From: Microvelia longipes
Taxonomy: Eukaryota > Arthropoda > Insecta > Hemiptera > Veliidae
Assembly (NCBI GenBank): GCA_018340805.1
Contig: JACMZG010000008.1
Location: forward strand, 80,028,807-80,092,806
Length of the DNA stretch: 64,000 nucleotides
Direction of reading: 5' to 3'
Shown: positions 47,119-59,903 of the stretch, piece after piece
Position numbering within the stretch: position 1 is the first letter of the stretch
Layout: every line of letters begins with the position of its first letter
Translations under genes and position numbers: made by a program
The notes under the pieces: generated by a model
Told to the model about the DNA's origin: nothing
Databases searched by the model: none
What the model saw: the letters and a program-made list of their open reading frames with translations, nothing else

Positions 47119-47654
47119 TCAATTACATAGTTGACATCCAAGCCCGCCATATTTTTTTTCTAATATGATTTGTATTCTGCAATAGAATAATAAAATATTT
47201 ACTCATTTAGGTATTTTACCTTACCTGCAGTTTCCCGATTTATGTTTCATTCATATAGAAAAGCCTACCAATGGAATCTACAGCTTGCATTTCCTTTGAA
47301 AATGTTTTGTCAATAAACTGCAGTACAACCCACTTTGTAAGAAGAATGATTTTAAAAGTGTATTCACAAACAAACAGGAAAAATTGAAATGAAACTAAAG
47401 CATTAGGAACAAACATTAAATCATAAACATGTAAGAAAAACAATCGTATGTAAACGCTAGAATAAAACACATTCACTCTGTAAATGACTTGTTTTTTTTG
47501 TGAGAAAAAAACAAGCGTAAAAGCTGTACGAAATCTCTAAATAGCAATTTATCGTACTTAAAAATTGATGATGATGAATGAGGCATTTAATAATTTTAAC
47601 TCCAGACGGTGTATAATGAGAAGTTTATTGACTAGTTTCAAGTTTGACTAGTTT

Positions 47655-47850
47655 GTTTCCCCCTCGGCTTCTCTTTGAGAATTAATAGTCACAAATCCCA
47701 TACGTTTGACTCAGAAGTGAAACTTATAAGTACCTCGGCTTCGCCTCGGGAGTCAAATGCTTTTGTTCACTCGGTTTTCACCTTTGGCACCAACTAACTG
47801 GTCAGGGAAATAACACCATTCTTTACTCCCTTGGTGCATCAATAGAGCAT
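47655..47850. repeat. Dispersed repeat, CTCGGCTTTGCCTCGGG family, copy 2
   Basis: CCCCTCGGCTTCTC, ACCTCGGCTTCGCCTCGGG, then GCACCAACTAACTGGTCAGG and TTCTTTACTCCCTTGGTGC, matching the copy at 33235-33425. Confidence 0.7.
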
Positions 47851-48719
47851 TCATTAATAATTTAGTATTCCAACAATTAGAAGTATTGCTAACTTCTTTT
47901 TATATTTATTTGTTTAATTTACGGCCTTTTACAAGCCTTTAACATACATTGTTTACATAGGTAAAGAGATTTGTCATTAAGTACATATAATAACATGGTA
48001 TTTTTATAAAATTAAAAATTTTTAAACTTATGAGAAATATATCATCAATTTTGCAATCATTTTTTACGTATTGAAATGAGAAAAAAACTGAAAGGTCTTA
48101 CATTAAAAATAAAAATAGTTGTAAAAAACCAAAATAAGTTAAAAACAAATAATATTTAAAGAAAATATAATTATTTAGAATAAAAAATAAAATGAATTCG
48201 TAAAATAACAATAAAATGAATAAAATTCGTTAAAAAACATTTTCTATTTGTTAGGTTTGCAGCCTTTGTTAAGACCGCCAGTTTTATACATACTATTAAT
48301 CTAAAAATTGCGCTGAGCAACCTTATGACATGAGACGTGAGATAAACAAGTGAGACGAGAAGCTTATCCACTCTGTTTCACTCCATCGCTCATAAAGCTC
48401 CCAGCAAAATCTAGACTTCATCATTTCCCTCTAAATGAGTCTGGGTTTGTGTCATTTTAAAATAACTTAACTCATTTATAGTAACAAAGTAATTGAGTTC
48501 AAAAATTAAATTTATATTATTCCATTGTGCCTGGTTATTTATTAAATTAATTAATAAATTAAATAAATTTTTTATTAAAAAACTTAACCAATTTAAAAGA
48601 TAATGTGAAACGTTTACACCTATAAAATGCAATGTTAAATGTAATGTTTTTTTTCTATTTTTAAATTAATTATTTGATTTTTTTTTCGTTATTCGCAAAT
48701 CAAATCAACCTTGTGGTAA

Positions 48720-49512
48720 TCTGATCATCCTTACCATCAGTAATGAAACAGTGGTTAAGGCTATTAAATAATTGAAATCTTCCAAAAGTTCTGGTCCGGA
48801 TAATGAACCATCTTTTATAGTTAAAAGCCTAGCTCACGTGCTAGCTCCCGTTCGTTCATTTATCTTTAATATGTCTTTATCCACAGCTACGTTTCCTAAA
48901 CTCTGAAATGAAGCCCTAATTGTTTCCTTCCATAAAAAAGGCGATCGTTGTCTTCCATCCTATTATAGGCTTATTTCCTTAAACAATATTTTTGTGAGGT
49001 ATTTGAGAGAGTTGTACGATCCTTCTTAGTCCCTTATGTTGAACCTCACCTTAATCTAAACCAGCATGGATTCCGCAAGAATCGATCTACCACCACTAAT
49101 CTTGCAGATTATCTTTCTTTTATAGTTCCTTTGATTGTAAAGGGAAAGCAGGTGGATTCTATTTATTTTGATTTCAGCAAAGCTTTCGACCTCGTGGATC
49201 ACCAAATTCTGTTGTATAAACTCTCCCTGTTTATACGTAATCCTCAACTTGTTGATTAGTTTGAAAGTTACCTGACTAATAGGGTATGTAGAGTGAAGTT
49301 AGGCAATGCTTATTCCGATTCGTTTTATATTACTTCCGGTGTCCACCAAGGCTCTGTCCTCGGACCTCGGACCAATCCTGTTTTCACTCTTCATAAATGA
49401 TCTTTCTTATTTCATAAGCACTGAATTTTCTATGTTTGCAGATGACCTGAAGATTTGTTGGCCAATAGATTCAAAATCCGATTCAAATTTCGTTCGATTC
49501 AAGATGTGCTAA
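48720..49512 (+). pseudogene. Non-LTR reverse transcriptase relic
   Basis: Conserved RT blocks in different forward frames: KSSGPDN, FIFNMSLSTATFPKLW, HKKGDR, HGFRKN and RSTTTNL, IYFDFSKAFDLVDH, SGVHQGSVLGP and the catalytic MFADDLKI at 49432-49455. The segment is broken by several stops and frameshifts, and a short duplication interrupts the GSVLGP block. Jockey/RTE-type LINE. Its orientation is opposite to the neighbouring ORF1, so the two come from separate insertions or a rearrangement. Confidence 0.82.
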
Positions 49513-49735
49513 TTAGATTTATTTATAGTCTCTACAGAGCTGTAATATTTTAAATCATGTCTCAGAAAGACATGCTATGTCTATATTGGATGTGAATAAT
49601 AGGTGTTCAAGAGAATGTTTTTTGTTATTTGCTGACCTAATGTTCCACTGCAATATCCTAAATGCTCGCAAGTTAAACTTGCGAGCATTCAAGATACTGC
49701 AGTGGTTGTTTGTCTTGTTAAAGGCCTAGACATGT
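49500..49735 (-). pseudogene. 5' end of LINE ORF2 (endonuclease), truncated
   Basis: Directly after ORF1 on the minus strand, one frame reads ILQWNIRSANNKKHSLEHLLF...NIDIACLSET. This is the start of an APE-type LINE endonuclease (QWN and LSETW motifs). The expected Trp codon after SET reads TGA, and homology stops near 49500, where an oppositely oriented RT relic begins. A 61-bp imperfect palindrome (49645-49705) covers the start of this ORF. Confidence 0.72.
49645..49705. repeat. Imperfect 61-bp palindrome at LINE ORF1/ORF2 junction
   Basis: Arms of 30 bases with about three mismatches; the central AATGCTCGCAAGTT/AACTTGCGAGCATT is perfect. It spans the start of the ORF2 endonuclease frame on the minus strand. 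Confidence 0.85.
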
Positions 49736-51012
49736 TATGGTGAGTTGAGTTTAGAATGTATTAAGTTTTTTATAGTATTGTCGTCTACGTGAGTTTGTGT
49801 AATGTTTGTGTGTAATTGTAAATATTGTTTTGTTACTTCAGTTATAATGTTTATTATGTGTTGTTGATTAATGTCAATATTATAGTTTTCAGTAGGAGTC
49901 ATTGGTTTATAGGGATTTGACTGTATCAGTCCTCCTGGTGTTTGTTTGGGGTTTATAGGGGTTTGTATATATAGTTTATTGTCGGGGGCTATATGATGAA
50001 GTTTTTGGCGCTTAGGATTATTTTTGGGGATTGGTAAGGTTTGTATTTGATATTTGCGTGATTCAGTATTCATGGTTAGGTTGGGAATAGTTTCAGTTGG
50101 TTCAGATTGAAGGACTGTTGCATATGTTTTGTTACTAATTTTTAATTTTGCTTCGCCGAAAGATATATTATTTTGTACCATAGTTTTCTTTATGCTTTTT
50201 TGTATTTTAAATTCGGGACAGTCTTTTAAGTTTGTTGTCTTATGTCCTTGTTTACAGTTAATACATATGGGGGAAGTTATTTTAGGACATTGTTGTATCT
50301 CGTTTTTATCATTTATTCCATGAGTTGAAGGGTTTAACCCGCATGTTTCACAGCGGGTAGAACCTTTGCAATCAATTTCTCTATTCCAAATCGGAGACAA
50401 TTTTGACACTGTATTACTCGGGGAATGTACGGTTCAATTGGGCATCTCACAAAGTGTAGATAAGCGTAAGGTGGTAATGTTTGGCCTCTAACAGTTATAA
50501 ATATTGATTGTGTGGGGATACATTTTGGTGTATTGTTGTCAATCACTTTTCTTGTTATTCGTTTAACGTTAATTAATTTTATATTTGTATTCTGAAAATT
50601 CATATTTTGTAAAATTTCTGATTCTGTTAAGGATTGCTCAATTCCCCGAACAACCCCTTTTTTGTAGATTATTGATTTTGGTATGAATGTGTTATAATTT
50701 TCATTTAGTGTTTGGGAAGTTATGAGTTTGTTTGCATTAATTCTATTATTAAGTGTTATTTTTATTTTGTTCATAGAAATACTGGTTATTTGAGTAATTT
50801 CGTTGTTTTTAAATCCTAAGGTTTCATGTAATAGTTTACCTATCGTCATGGGGTGGAGTCTTGATATTCCTTTATTATTAGAATTGGTATTTTTGTGTAT
50901 GGTATGGACCCATGTCATGTGTGTCATATTGTTCTGGTGTATTTGGTATGTCCGTCATAGTAAGTTGATTGGTCTCCATTACCTCGTTTAGTCCTCCGCT
51001 GTTTTCTTGCAT
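49735..51012 (-). pseudogene. ORF1 (gag-like) of a jockey/I-type LINE, frameshifted
   Basis: Two overlapping reading frames, 50334-50927 and 49735-50409, together give a protein with an N-terminal asparagine-rich region, the RNA-binding stretch PYAYLHFVRCPIEPYIPRVIQCQNCLRFG, then cysteine clusters CETCGLNPS, C...ICINCKQGHKTTNLKDCPEF and the tail IKKTMVQNNISFGEAK. This is the zinc-knuckle ORF1 nucleic-acid-binding protein of jockey-like LINEs. The knuckle region is broken by a frameshift near 50340-50410. A plausible upstream ATG at 51010-51012 (MQENSGGLNE) is in another frame, so there may be a second shift near 50910. Confidence 0.82.
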
Positions 51013-52005
51013 TTTTTTATTATTTCTTTTTGTTCTTCTTGACTTCTTCTTTCTTGGTGCTGTCTTCTAGAAGTTCTTAAATACTTTTTTTTCTTATTTT
51101 AGTAGATTTAGGGCGGTTTTCTTCTCTTTTTTTTTAATTTATTTTTTACGCTGTTACTGCTGTCAAGCGTATGAAATGGACCTTTTAATTTTGATAAATG
51201 TCAACTCATATATTTTTACAAAATCACTGAAGCTATAGTTTTAGATTATAAACTAGATAATATGTCCTTATAAAATTGGTTTAGACGAATGTTTAAAACT
51301 TACACTTTTAATTTTAAAATAATATAAACCAAAACTAACAAATTTATGAGTCTATTTATAAATACAACTAAATAGTAAAACTAATTAAAATAATTAATAA
51401 AAGTTAAATTAATCCAGGAACAAGTGAAATCTTTAAAAGAAAAGCAGATTTAAGAAACTTAAGACCCCTTAATTTACCTGATTCTTTTGTCATTTAAACT
51501 TGTTCTGGTTCGATTGAAAAACTTAGTTTTTCTTTGAGAAAAATTTCAAGTTGTGCTTAGTAAGAAAATTTTAAACTAGTTTGCCAGTGTGACTGGTAAC
51601 ACGGTTTGTTTAGGGTAAATGCGTTAGCCTTAGAGGCACTTCCAATTCTTCCTACTTCTTCAACTTAATCAGATTTTCATAGGGAGAAGGAAAATTAGGT
51701 TTGCGCTTTTCCAAAAGTTCTTTCTTGTCTCAGCCACCAGGTTTTCCCAGTAACTAAACGTAACTCAAAACTTTTTATCAAGTTTTCTTTTAAAAGGTCC
51801 CTTTTACTCTTTGACTTTCTCTCTCAATATTGGAAATGTATAAAAGTATAAAGGAATTTTTTTTTTAAATGGAGTCATCTTGAGCTACCAGCAGATTGAT
51901 CAAAGATATATTTTCAGTTCTTCTTGATTAAAAAAGAACAATTTTTGCCAACCTTTTGTCTTCAATCTTAATTATTTATATGAAACTCCCTAAAATTTCA
52001 AAAAA
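51013..52005. other. No gene seen
   Basis: Directly upstream of the LINE ORF1. The first 170 bp on the minus strand (AAAGAGAAGAAAACCGCCC...) may be the LINE 5' UTR; the rest is AT-rich. Confidence 0.5.
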
Positions 52006-52330
<325 letters not shown>

Positions 52331-52383
52331 AGTGTTTGTACAAATACATGTACATAAATATGCAAACAAATTATGTGTTTGTC

Positions 52384-52490
52384 GATAAATTTAAAAATTC
52401 CGTGGCAGTATGTTACTTACATAAAAATATTACAATTATTAAGTGACATACTGCCTCGATATAAGCAAATTCCCAAATTTATCAGTCAAA
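52384..52490. repeat. Imperfect 100-bp hairpin
   Basis: GATAAATTTAAAAATTCCG and GGCAGTATGTTACTTA face TAAGTGACATACTGCC and AAATTCCCAAATTTATC. The arms have small bulges. A short MITE or a hairpin RNA precursor is possible. Confidence 0.55.
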
Positions 52491-52567
52491 CACGTAGTTT
52501 GTTTACATATCAATCTTATACGTGTTTACTATACATATATGTGTATATATGTTTACTTAACTATACG

Positions 52568-52568
<1 letters not shown>

Positions 52569-52631
<63 letters not shown>

Positions 52632-52640
52632 TATATAATA
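52569..52640. repeat. (TA)n microsatellite
   Basis: About 70 bp of TA; TATACGTAATATA and TATACGTATATG flank it on either side. Confidence 0.95.
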
Positions 52641-52749
52641 TATTATATACGTATATGTGTTTACTATACGTCATATATGACGAACTGACATAAGACAACA
52701 ACAACTGATGTAAGACAACAACTATGTGGTCGCGAAGCCGAAACAAATA

Positions 52750-54045
52750 AGAGGTGGTAGGCTTCTGTTTTGAACCTAAATATATAATAAATGGAAATAA
52801 AGGGTCAATTCTGCATTCTAAATAGAGTATAGGGTATCCCTTTACTCTAATTTTTTTGGTATGTCAAAGTAATCACCATATGAGTAGAGCTAGCTCTCAA
52901 GGGGTTGAATGAGTTAAGAAGTTTTCAAAAAAGTACTCTCATCTTAATAGGCTAGCTAATAGGCAATTAAGTTGCTGGAAAAGCAGTTAGCACTAAGGAA
53001 GTGTTAATGCTATATAGCATAGCGTATGTCTGCATAACAACACATCCTCACTATAGAGGTAGAGTGAGGCAGATAAAGAGTTGGAACTACATAGGTCTTT
53101 TATAACTGCATTTTAACTCAATAGAATCAGGAAGTTTAAAGTTTTTCGGTTATTAATGTAGTTGTAACGGCTCCGTGCCGGTATTATTCAATTTAGCATT
53201 ACAAAAAGATATATTTTGATACCTTTTTCCTGTCTAAAAAAGTTTATGTCCCTATTACAGTTTTTTTTAATTTTGCTGACGCAGCAAACCGGTTTACTAC
53301 GCCTCATAACATGATTTGCGATGGGGTTTGTATCCTCCACAAAGTTGATTTTTGAACTAAGCTTGATTTAAGAATATCCTAAATATCTTATATTTAAGAA
53401 TTTAAGATAACTTGTATATCTTCCTAACTAAAAATACGTATCTTCAGTTAGGAAGATATACAAGTTACCTATGTCGCACACTGTTTTGTACAGTGTTACT
53501 TTAATTCCATTTTAAAGGGCTTATATGGCAAAAAAGGGCTCTCGTGAAAAAAAACTCAGATTTTTAATATTTGGGCAAAAAGTTAATAAACATGAGATAT
53601 TAGATTAAAGGGTGAGAATATTGCTAAGAATATTTTCAGGGTAGAACCTTCTTTTGAAATTACAAACAAGAAAGGGACGAAAGTTGTTAAAAATTAGCAT
53701 AGAAGTTGTAGCAAGCAATGGAAAGGTCGATACATAAATTTGACACGTGCTGGATCCTTGGTACTTATCACTATGCTTATCTATAATATGTACAACGGAA
53801 AAAAGTTAACTCTTAACAAAAAAAATATGGTTATTAAAAATATGGTAAATATGGTAAATTAAATAATTGCGGCAATTTAAATAATTTATTATTTACATAG
53901 TTTCATTTGCATATTTCATTGTCAAATAGACTTTATTATTATTATTATATTATTTATAAATGTTTTATGCTGTTATTTATATTATACTGTATTCATTTTT
54001 TAAATAATAAATAAAGTTAAAGTTTAAGTTAAAGGTTAGAAAAAA
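52750..54045. other. No gene seen
   Basis: Contains the perfect hairpin at 53409-53466 and a short sequence TTTGCTGACGCAGCAAACCGG (53273) that recurs with changes at 63612. Confidence 0.55.
53409..53466. repeat. Perfect hairpin, 21-bp stem, 16-base loop
   Basis: 53409-53429 (starts AACTTGTATATCTTCC) is exactly complementary to 53446-53466. Confidence 0.9.
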
Positions 54046-54489
54046 ATCTGGCGCGATGGTCAGCACCCGGGCGTATTTCTTTTGGGATGCGCGTTTCCGT
54101 TTGTAAACAATCCAATCCTTGCTTACGTTTCCAATCTTTGCTTTATAACTTGAACAATTGCTTAATTATAAAGCACAATTAGTGAATCATTTTTTTCTAA
54201 TTGTTTGAAAGAAAAATCCGATTGTTCGTACAAACCTAAGCCTCCTAAATTGGCAATGAACCCAATTTTTCGCACTATTTTTCTTAGTTATTTCCCACCT
54301 TTAAAGCTTTTTTGCGCATTTCCTTTAAAAAATACTAAACAAATTAGTAGTAAGTAAGGCATTATAATTAAGCAACTGCTCAAGTTTTAAAGTATAAACC
54401 AGAATTATATGCTAGAAATGGATTGTTCAGCACGGAAACACGCATTCCAAGGGTAATTCACCCGGCTGGCGGACCACCAAGCCTGAATT
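54046..54489. mobile_element. Foldback element, family F, third copy
   Basis: Left end CTGGCGCGATGGTCAGC, right end GGCGGACCACCAAGCCTGAATT, with mirrored GCAATTGCTTAATTATAAAGC and GCAACTGCTCAAGTTTTAAAG modules between. Shorter loop than the other copies. A CA/TA microsatellite starts 20 bp to the right. Confidence 0.65.
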
Positions 54490-54510
54490 GTTTTGTAGTT
54501 ATAAACTTAC

Positions 54511-54537
54511 ATACATACACACACACCACACACACAC

Positions 54538-54573
<36 letters not shown>

Positions 54574-54625
54574 TATATATATATATATATATAATATATA
54601 TATATATACATACACACATACATAC
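54511..54625. repeat. (CA)n-(TA)n microsatellite
   Basis: CA to about 54540, then TA with interruptions, then ACATACATACA. Confidence 0.95.
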
Positions 54626-54639
54626 ATACATATTTATTT

Positions 54640-57600
54640 TCTAGATCAATGAGTCTCCCCTTTTAAAAAAGCCACCTCTTCTTCCCTGACTCTGAGCTCA
54701 TATTTCCTCTGAAAATTTGCTAAAACCTATGAAAAATGTTTGGTGCTCTAGTTGTATATGTTTCACTGGTTAAGGCAACGCAGCAAGACTCATTTTCGTA
54801 AAATCACGAAAGTTATGCTAAGTTGAATGTGCTTAGAACCTGATCATGAAGATCATGAATATTAATCAAATGAAATTTCAATACTGGATACGTTTCCAAC
54901 TTGTAGGTAGGTCCGATTGAGCTGAAACCGGTGTCAAACGATTAATCACAACACTTTGTTTAACCTAATAAAAATGGTTCGCCATTGTCATGTTCTGTAT
55001 TACAAAAATTTAGAAACTAATAGTTTCTCTGTGTTTCCTTATAATTAATTTATTGATCTGTCTAGTTGGATACTTGTGGATGTTGTTATATTATAGTCCA
55101 GTCATTTAATTGCACAAAGATATATAGCAATTGGTTTTATCTTTTAAAATTCATATATGCTACACTAATTCTAATATACTCTGTTGATAGATTGTAAATA
55201 AAAACAATGTGCTAAAGTCTATTAACATAATATTGAAAACAAAACAGACCTACAGCTTTTTAGAAAATGTCAATCAAAACTATAGCTTTTCTAAACAGGT
55301 GGGCATAACTCGATCGTCTACATCTATCGCTAAAATTTCTAAAAAAAAAACAAATCATAACTCTAATCAAAAATACCAATGTAAAAGAAAATTGACATGT
55401 ACACGAGGTATTGAAAATTGATAACAAAAGAAAAGTCTAGAGATGATGTTTCAATTTAACGAAAGCAGGAAAAGCATTCAACTGTCACATGTAGCTGATA
55501 AAGGTGTTGCTCTTAAATCGTGTTGCTCTTAACTCGTGACGCTCCACTTATCTTGTAGCTTCTATTATGAACATATTTTAAAATTGAACAAGAGGTAGAA
55601 ATGCTTTATCATTTATTTCGCACTATTGAAATCTTAAGAGATATCTTCGCTCAGAATAGATTTTAATCATCTTTGAAATTAAATTTTCAGTAAATCGATT
55701 GAGTTTATTACATGATGGAAATTCTAATTTACGTCATTTGGATGATTACATGCTATATTTAAAGTATAGAATTAATTAAAATTTGCTGACGCCAAATATT
55801 GTGACGGTAAGGTATCTTAGGCAACTATCTCTTTTAGACAGAATGATAATTATAATTACTTTTTCATAATGTTACAAGAATCAATTATTGTCTCACCTTT
55901 TAATGTGAATATTAGCTTCTAATCACCAATTTACTAAGTTTATAGTCTAAAGGACATCAAATAACTTATTTGCAAATCAAACTTGTCTAGAGAGGAGCAC
56001 TGAAACTATATTAATTACTATATAAATCCCTTTAATAATATCATCATTAACTATTTTAATACTTGTTTACTTAAAGCAACCGATTCTATGAAATTTTTTT
56101 TATTAATATACTTGTATTTTTGACTAGTCGCAGATAAAATTTAATGTGCAACACATATAGATGGTTTAAGCTTTGTTTCTCCCTCGGCAAAGCCTAGGTA
56201 GCCAAAATGTTTGTAATATCCCTCGAAATCCTCGGGGGCTAATAAAATTTGCTCTTTCGGCTTTGCTTTAAGGAAGAACTTTAACTTGAGCTGTAAAACC
56301 ATCTTCTATCCTGTCATAAATAACTATATAATGAAAAGAAAATTCACATATAAGGTTTTATTATTTAGGAACAGTGATGTAGAAAAAGTCTAGGCAAAAA
56401 TCTAAATATAGAAATGAGTAAAATACTTGTCTTTATTTTACTGCGTTTTACGATCCCTTTCACATATTTTTGCTTAATTTATTATTACCAAATTTCCTTT
56501 TATTCCTTTGATTTAAACTTATTTGAAAAGGTATTTTATGAAACTGCTCCAAATTTAATTTAACTCCAGGTTAGATAGTTGCTATAAATAATCTAAATGT
56601 TACAGGGAGGTTAGAATGGGGAGTTTTATAGAGTTAGGGCCATATATACTTAAAATAGGTAATATAAGGCTATTTCAAGGGTTATTTTTATCGTCTAGAT
56701 TTATAAGAGTGAGGTGGTCATTTCTTTTTAATTTTCGCTTGGGGTAACACTGATTTGGAGGGGTTGTGTGGAATGTTGCCTCTGAAATGTGCAGGTATAT
56801 GGGAAGAAATCAAATGGCCCGTAACAGATTGGGGTTATCCCCCTTGTGAGGTCCGTCTCTGGTTTTCAGAAAGCTCTCTCTCATCCACTTGATTCCTCAT
56901 CAGAATTTTTTCATGAAAACCTATTTAGATGGGGTTTAAAAACCAAAATGCAAAAGGAGCACGGATCCCTCAAAGTTAACCATACTTGGGAATATTGTGT
57001 ATACCACTACGTTCCTTGCTATTCAACCCATCCACTTGATTCTCCCCTCTATGATTGTAAACGATGCCTACAGTGCGTGCTCAGTAGGTGTGGAACCGTT
57101 CAAATAACTTTTAAAAGTCGATTTTTGCACATAAAAGTTATCTTTGCTACGCAAAGAAAAACCGACAACAAATATACACAATGGATCCTTTTTACATTCA
57201 CATGTGGAATATCAATATCTACATAATTTTCAGAACCATCTTATACGTGCAAGTCAGAAGTTTTCAAAGGGGAATCGCTTTGGTCTGATGATACGCAGTC
57301 AATTCTTTATCTGTACCTTGTTTCGAAAATATAGCTATTTCTAGGGAGGAAAATTTTGCTAGCAGGGTAGGGAAATCACTTTTCCGCCTTAGAGAAGGTA
57401 AACAGTGATACCAAAATAAAGTATTATGTCGTTAATAAATTAAATCAGCTGCTTTTTGCTGATTTAAGCGAAGTAGGTCACATGATCATTGATAAACAAG
57501 TCTTTGCAATAAATTTAGAGTTTCTTGTTAGAGTTTTTAGAGTGTGTGTATAAAATATTATAATTACAAGCAGCTATTGAAAACGAGTCAACTACTCGTA

Positions 57601-58540
57601 GATAGAATTTAGTACGCCACATGGATGAAAGCATTACCGCTCTCGGTTGATTTTCCCGCGTCATTATCCTGCAATAATGACTCAGCACAAATTTATTAAA
57701 CGCGGTATGATATTTCGGAAAATTGAGATTTAGCACGTAATCATATATAAGACTAAAACATGAAGGTTCAGAATAAAAGTTCCCCTTTAGTTACCTTCTA
57801 AGTTTCATTTGCTTCAATGACTTGCACGAGTTCTTTTTTAACAATTAAAAAAATCGAGAAAAAAATTATGTAAAATTTAGTGCAAATGTAACCCCTTTTT
57901 CCGGTAAAATTTGTCTTATAGGAGAAATTTCACCAAAAATAGGAAGAAATACATTTAGGCACGAAGACAGTGTTAGGCTAAGGGTTTACCCAATACCAAC
58001 AAAAACTCCCTGCGCGAAACTTCTTGAACTTGGCGCATTTGATATAAGTGCATTGCTTTTTGCTGCCCTCTGCTTCCCGCTTTTTGCTTATTGGCGGTAA
58101 AAAAGAAAAATTTCATTATTCATCTTTCAATAATACATTATTACGAGAATACAATAATTTTTGCTTTTATATAATAAAAATTTAAATACTTCATGACTTT
58201 TTAAGTAAATTTCTGATTCCTTTTATTAAATACTTAAAAATATAATGAAATATGAATGTTACACATAAGACTTTCATATAGGGAAGACAGTAAATTCCTC
58301 TAGACTTTACGACAATACCCTCCGCAGAGACTTGAATCTTCTTAAAGCCCCCCCGGCTGAGAGCAAAGTTGAAATAAAATGTTTAATAACATTCCACGAT
58401 GCTTTCATATGTCTCAGTTTAATAAGGAAGTGGTTTTATAATATAGTATAACATAGTATAATACTCGAGCAGCAGATCCCAGATATAAGAGCCTTCCTTC
58501 AACTTGCCTAACAATTAAGGTGCTATCTAACGTGCTATCT
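54640..58540. other. No gene seen
   Basis: The longest frame (56846-57226, 126 codons) has no recognisable domain, starts at a non-ATG codon and has no supporting context. Parts of 57540-57900 resemble the dispersed sequence that accompanies other TA tracts. Confidence 0.5.
56180..56300. repeat. Dispersed repeat, CTCGGCTTTGCCTCGGG family, decayed copy
   Basis: CCCTCGGCAAAGCCTAGG, CCCTCGAAATCCTCGGGGGC and TTTCGGCTTTGCTTTAAGG. The right-hand part shared by the copies at 33235 and 47655 is missing. Confidence 0.5.
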
Positions 58541-58548
58541 AACACCTT

Positions 58549-58567
58549 AATATATATATATAATATA

Positions 58568-58647
<80 letters not shown>
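58549..58647. repeat. (TA)n-(TG)n microsatellite
   Basis: TA to about 58616 and TG to 58647. Confidence 0.95.
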
Positions 58648-58650
<3 letters not shown>

Positions 58651-59832
58651 TATCAATATGTGTGTTTATATATTATAATTTCTAAGCTTTAGTTTCTATA
58701 GACCTTAACTTCTCCGTTTTCAAGTGCTTATTGGTACAGATATATATATATATATCCATTACAGTTTTTTTTTAAAAGAAAATTAGCTGATACCGAGAAA
58801 TTTAGCAAAATTGGATTGATAAGCAAGATAGCGTGCATTTCAAGGAAAATTTGCCCGCTTGCGGACGAATTTTATGTCCGATTTTTTTTAACTATATCTT
58901 TGTTTAGAAGTTTGTGTCATTCTCTAATGGCATACACAGTTATCTATTATTGGATTACAGCATCCAATTTTTAATTTTTCTGTTTATTTGGTCTAGTTTG
59001 CGATAAAACTACTTCAGAATGAGGTCTAATTTACGGACGAAAGCTCTAATTTAAGATTTTATTTTATTTGAACACTACTTCATAACTTTGCATTATTTAT
59101 TTATTAATTTATAAATAAAATAAGCAGAGAAGCTTTGTTTCAGGGAGTGTATTTCTTTAAAGAGTTCAGTGTTCTTGACTAATAATATTTTTATGTTTTT
59201 TACTACATTAAATAATATTAATCATATTTCTTTACGACTTTTAAGACAATAGATTAATAACACGAGTTCAAATATTGAATTAAAACTAACTCTATTTGAC
59301 TACGATTATGATAGTTAAATTTGTACGGGTATAACTTTTAATACTTAATGGTTCTTCATAATTTGATAGTTTGATGGTTAATTATAAGACATAATAATAA
59401 TGGTACTAAATTGAGCAGAACATTAGCTTAATTAGTCTGTCAATGATCTATGTAAATCCGAATTAATGACGTAACGCCGTATTTTGCAAAATCCTTCTGA
59501 TATGTATTTGACGATTAATGAGATTTTTTTCTCTCGTTATATAATTATTTGAAATGATAATAGCACAATCTACTATTATCAAATTCCAATTAATTGATTC
59601 GAGTTGAGTCATTTTGATGTAATGAATTAATGGAATTAAATGGTTTAATTATAAACAATATGTTAGGCTTTATTCTTTTCTAAGTCAAATTATTGATCTC
59701 CATTTTTGGCCACAAGTGCTACTAAGTTTTATCGTGACACCTCCGCCCAGCAGAAGTTTATTTATCTAGACAGGTATGTGAAGAAGGATGGAGGAGGAGA
59801 AGAACTAGAGATGTTTGGTTATAGTCCGGAAT

Positions 59833-59903
59833 TGACGTCATTGCAGGAATAAATAGTAAATTTTTAATGTTGACCGCCTATACCGATTCCTGCAATGACG
59901 TCA
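59833..59903. repeat. Inverted repeat with TGACGTCA core
   Basis: TGACGTCATTGCAGGAAT (59833-59850) is exactly mirrored at 59886-59903, 35 bases apart. Each arm contains the palindrome TGACGTCA, the consensus CREB/ATF site. Confidence 0.8.

Larger units (their letters stand above)
44105..48700. other. No gene seen apart from listed repeats
   Basis: Contains the foldback at 45618, two dispersed repeats and a 22-bp tandem repeat. A GC hairpin GGGCCTTCGGCCC (45988-46000) followed by AATAAAAAA resembles a bacterial terminator but has no gene upstream. Confidence 0.55.

Noticed and set aside
56846..57226. A 126-codon open frame
   Set aside because: Non-ATG start, no domain or family resemblance, no splice or repeat context, and composition like the surrounding DNA.
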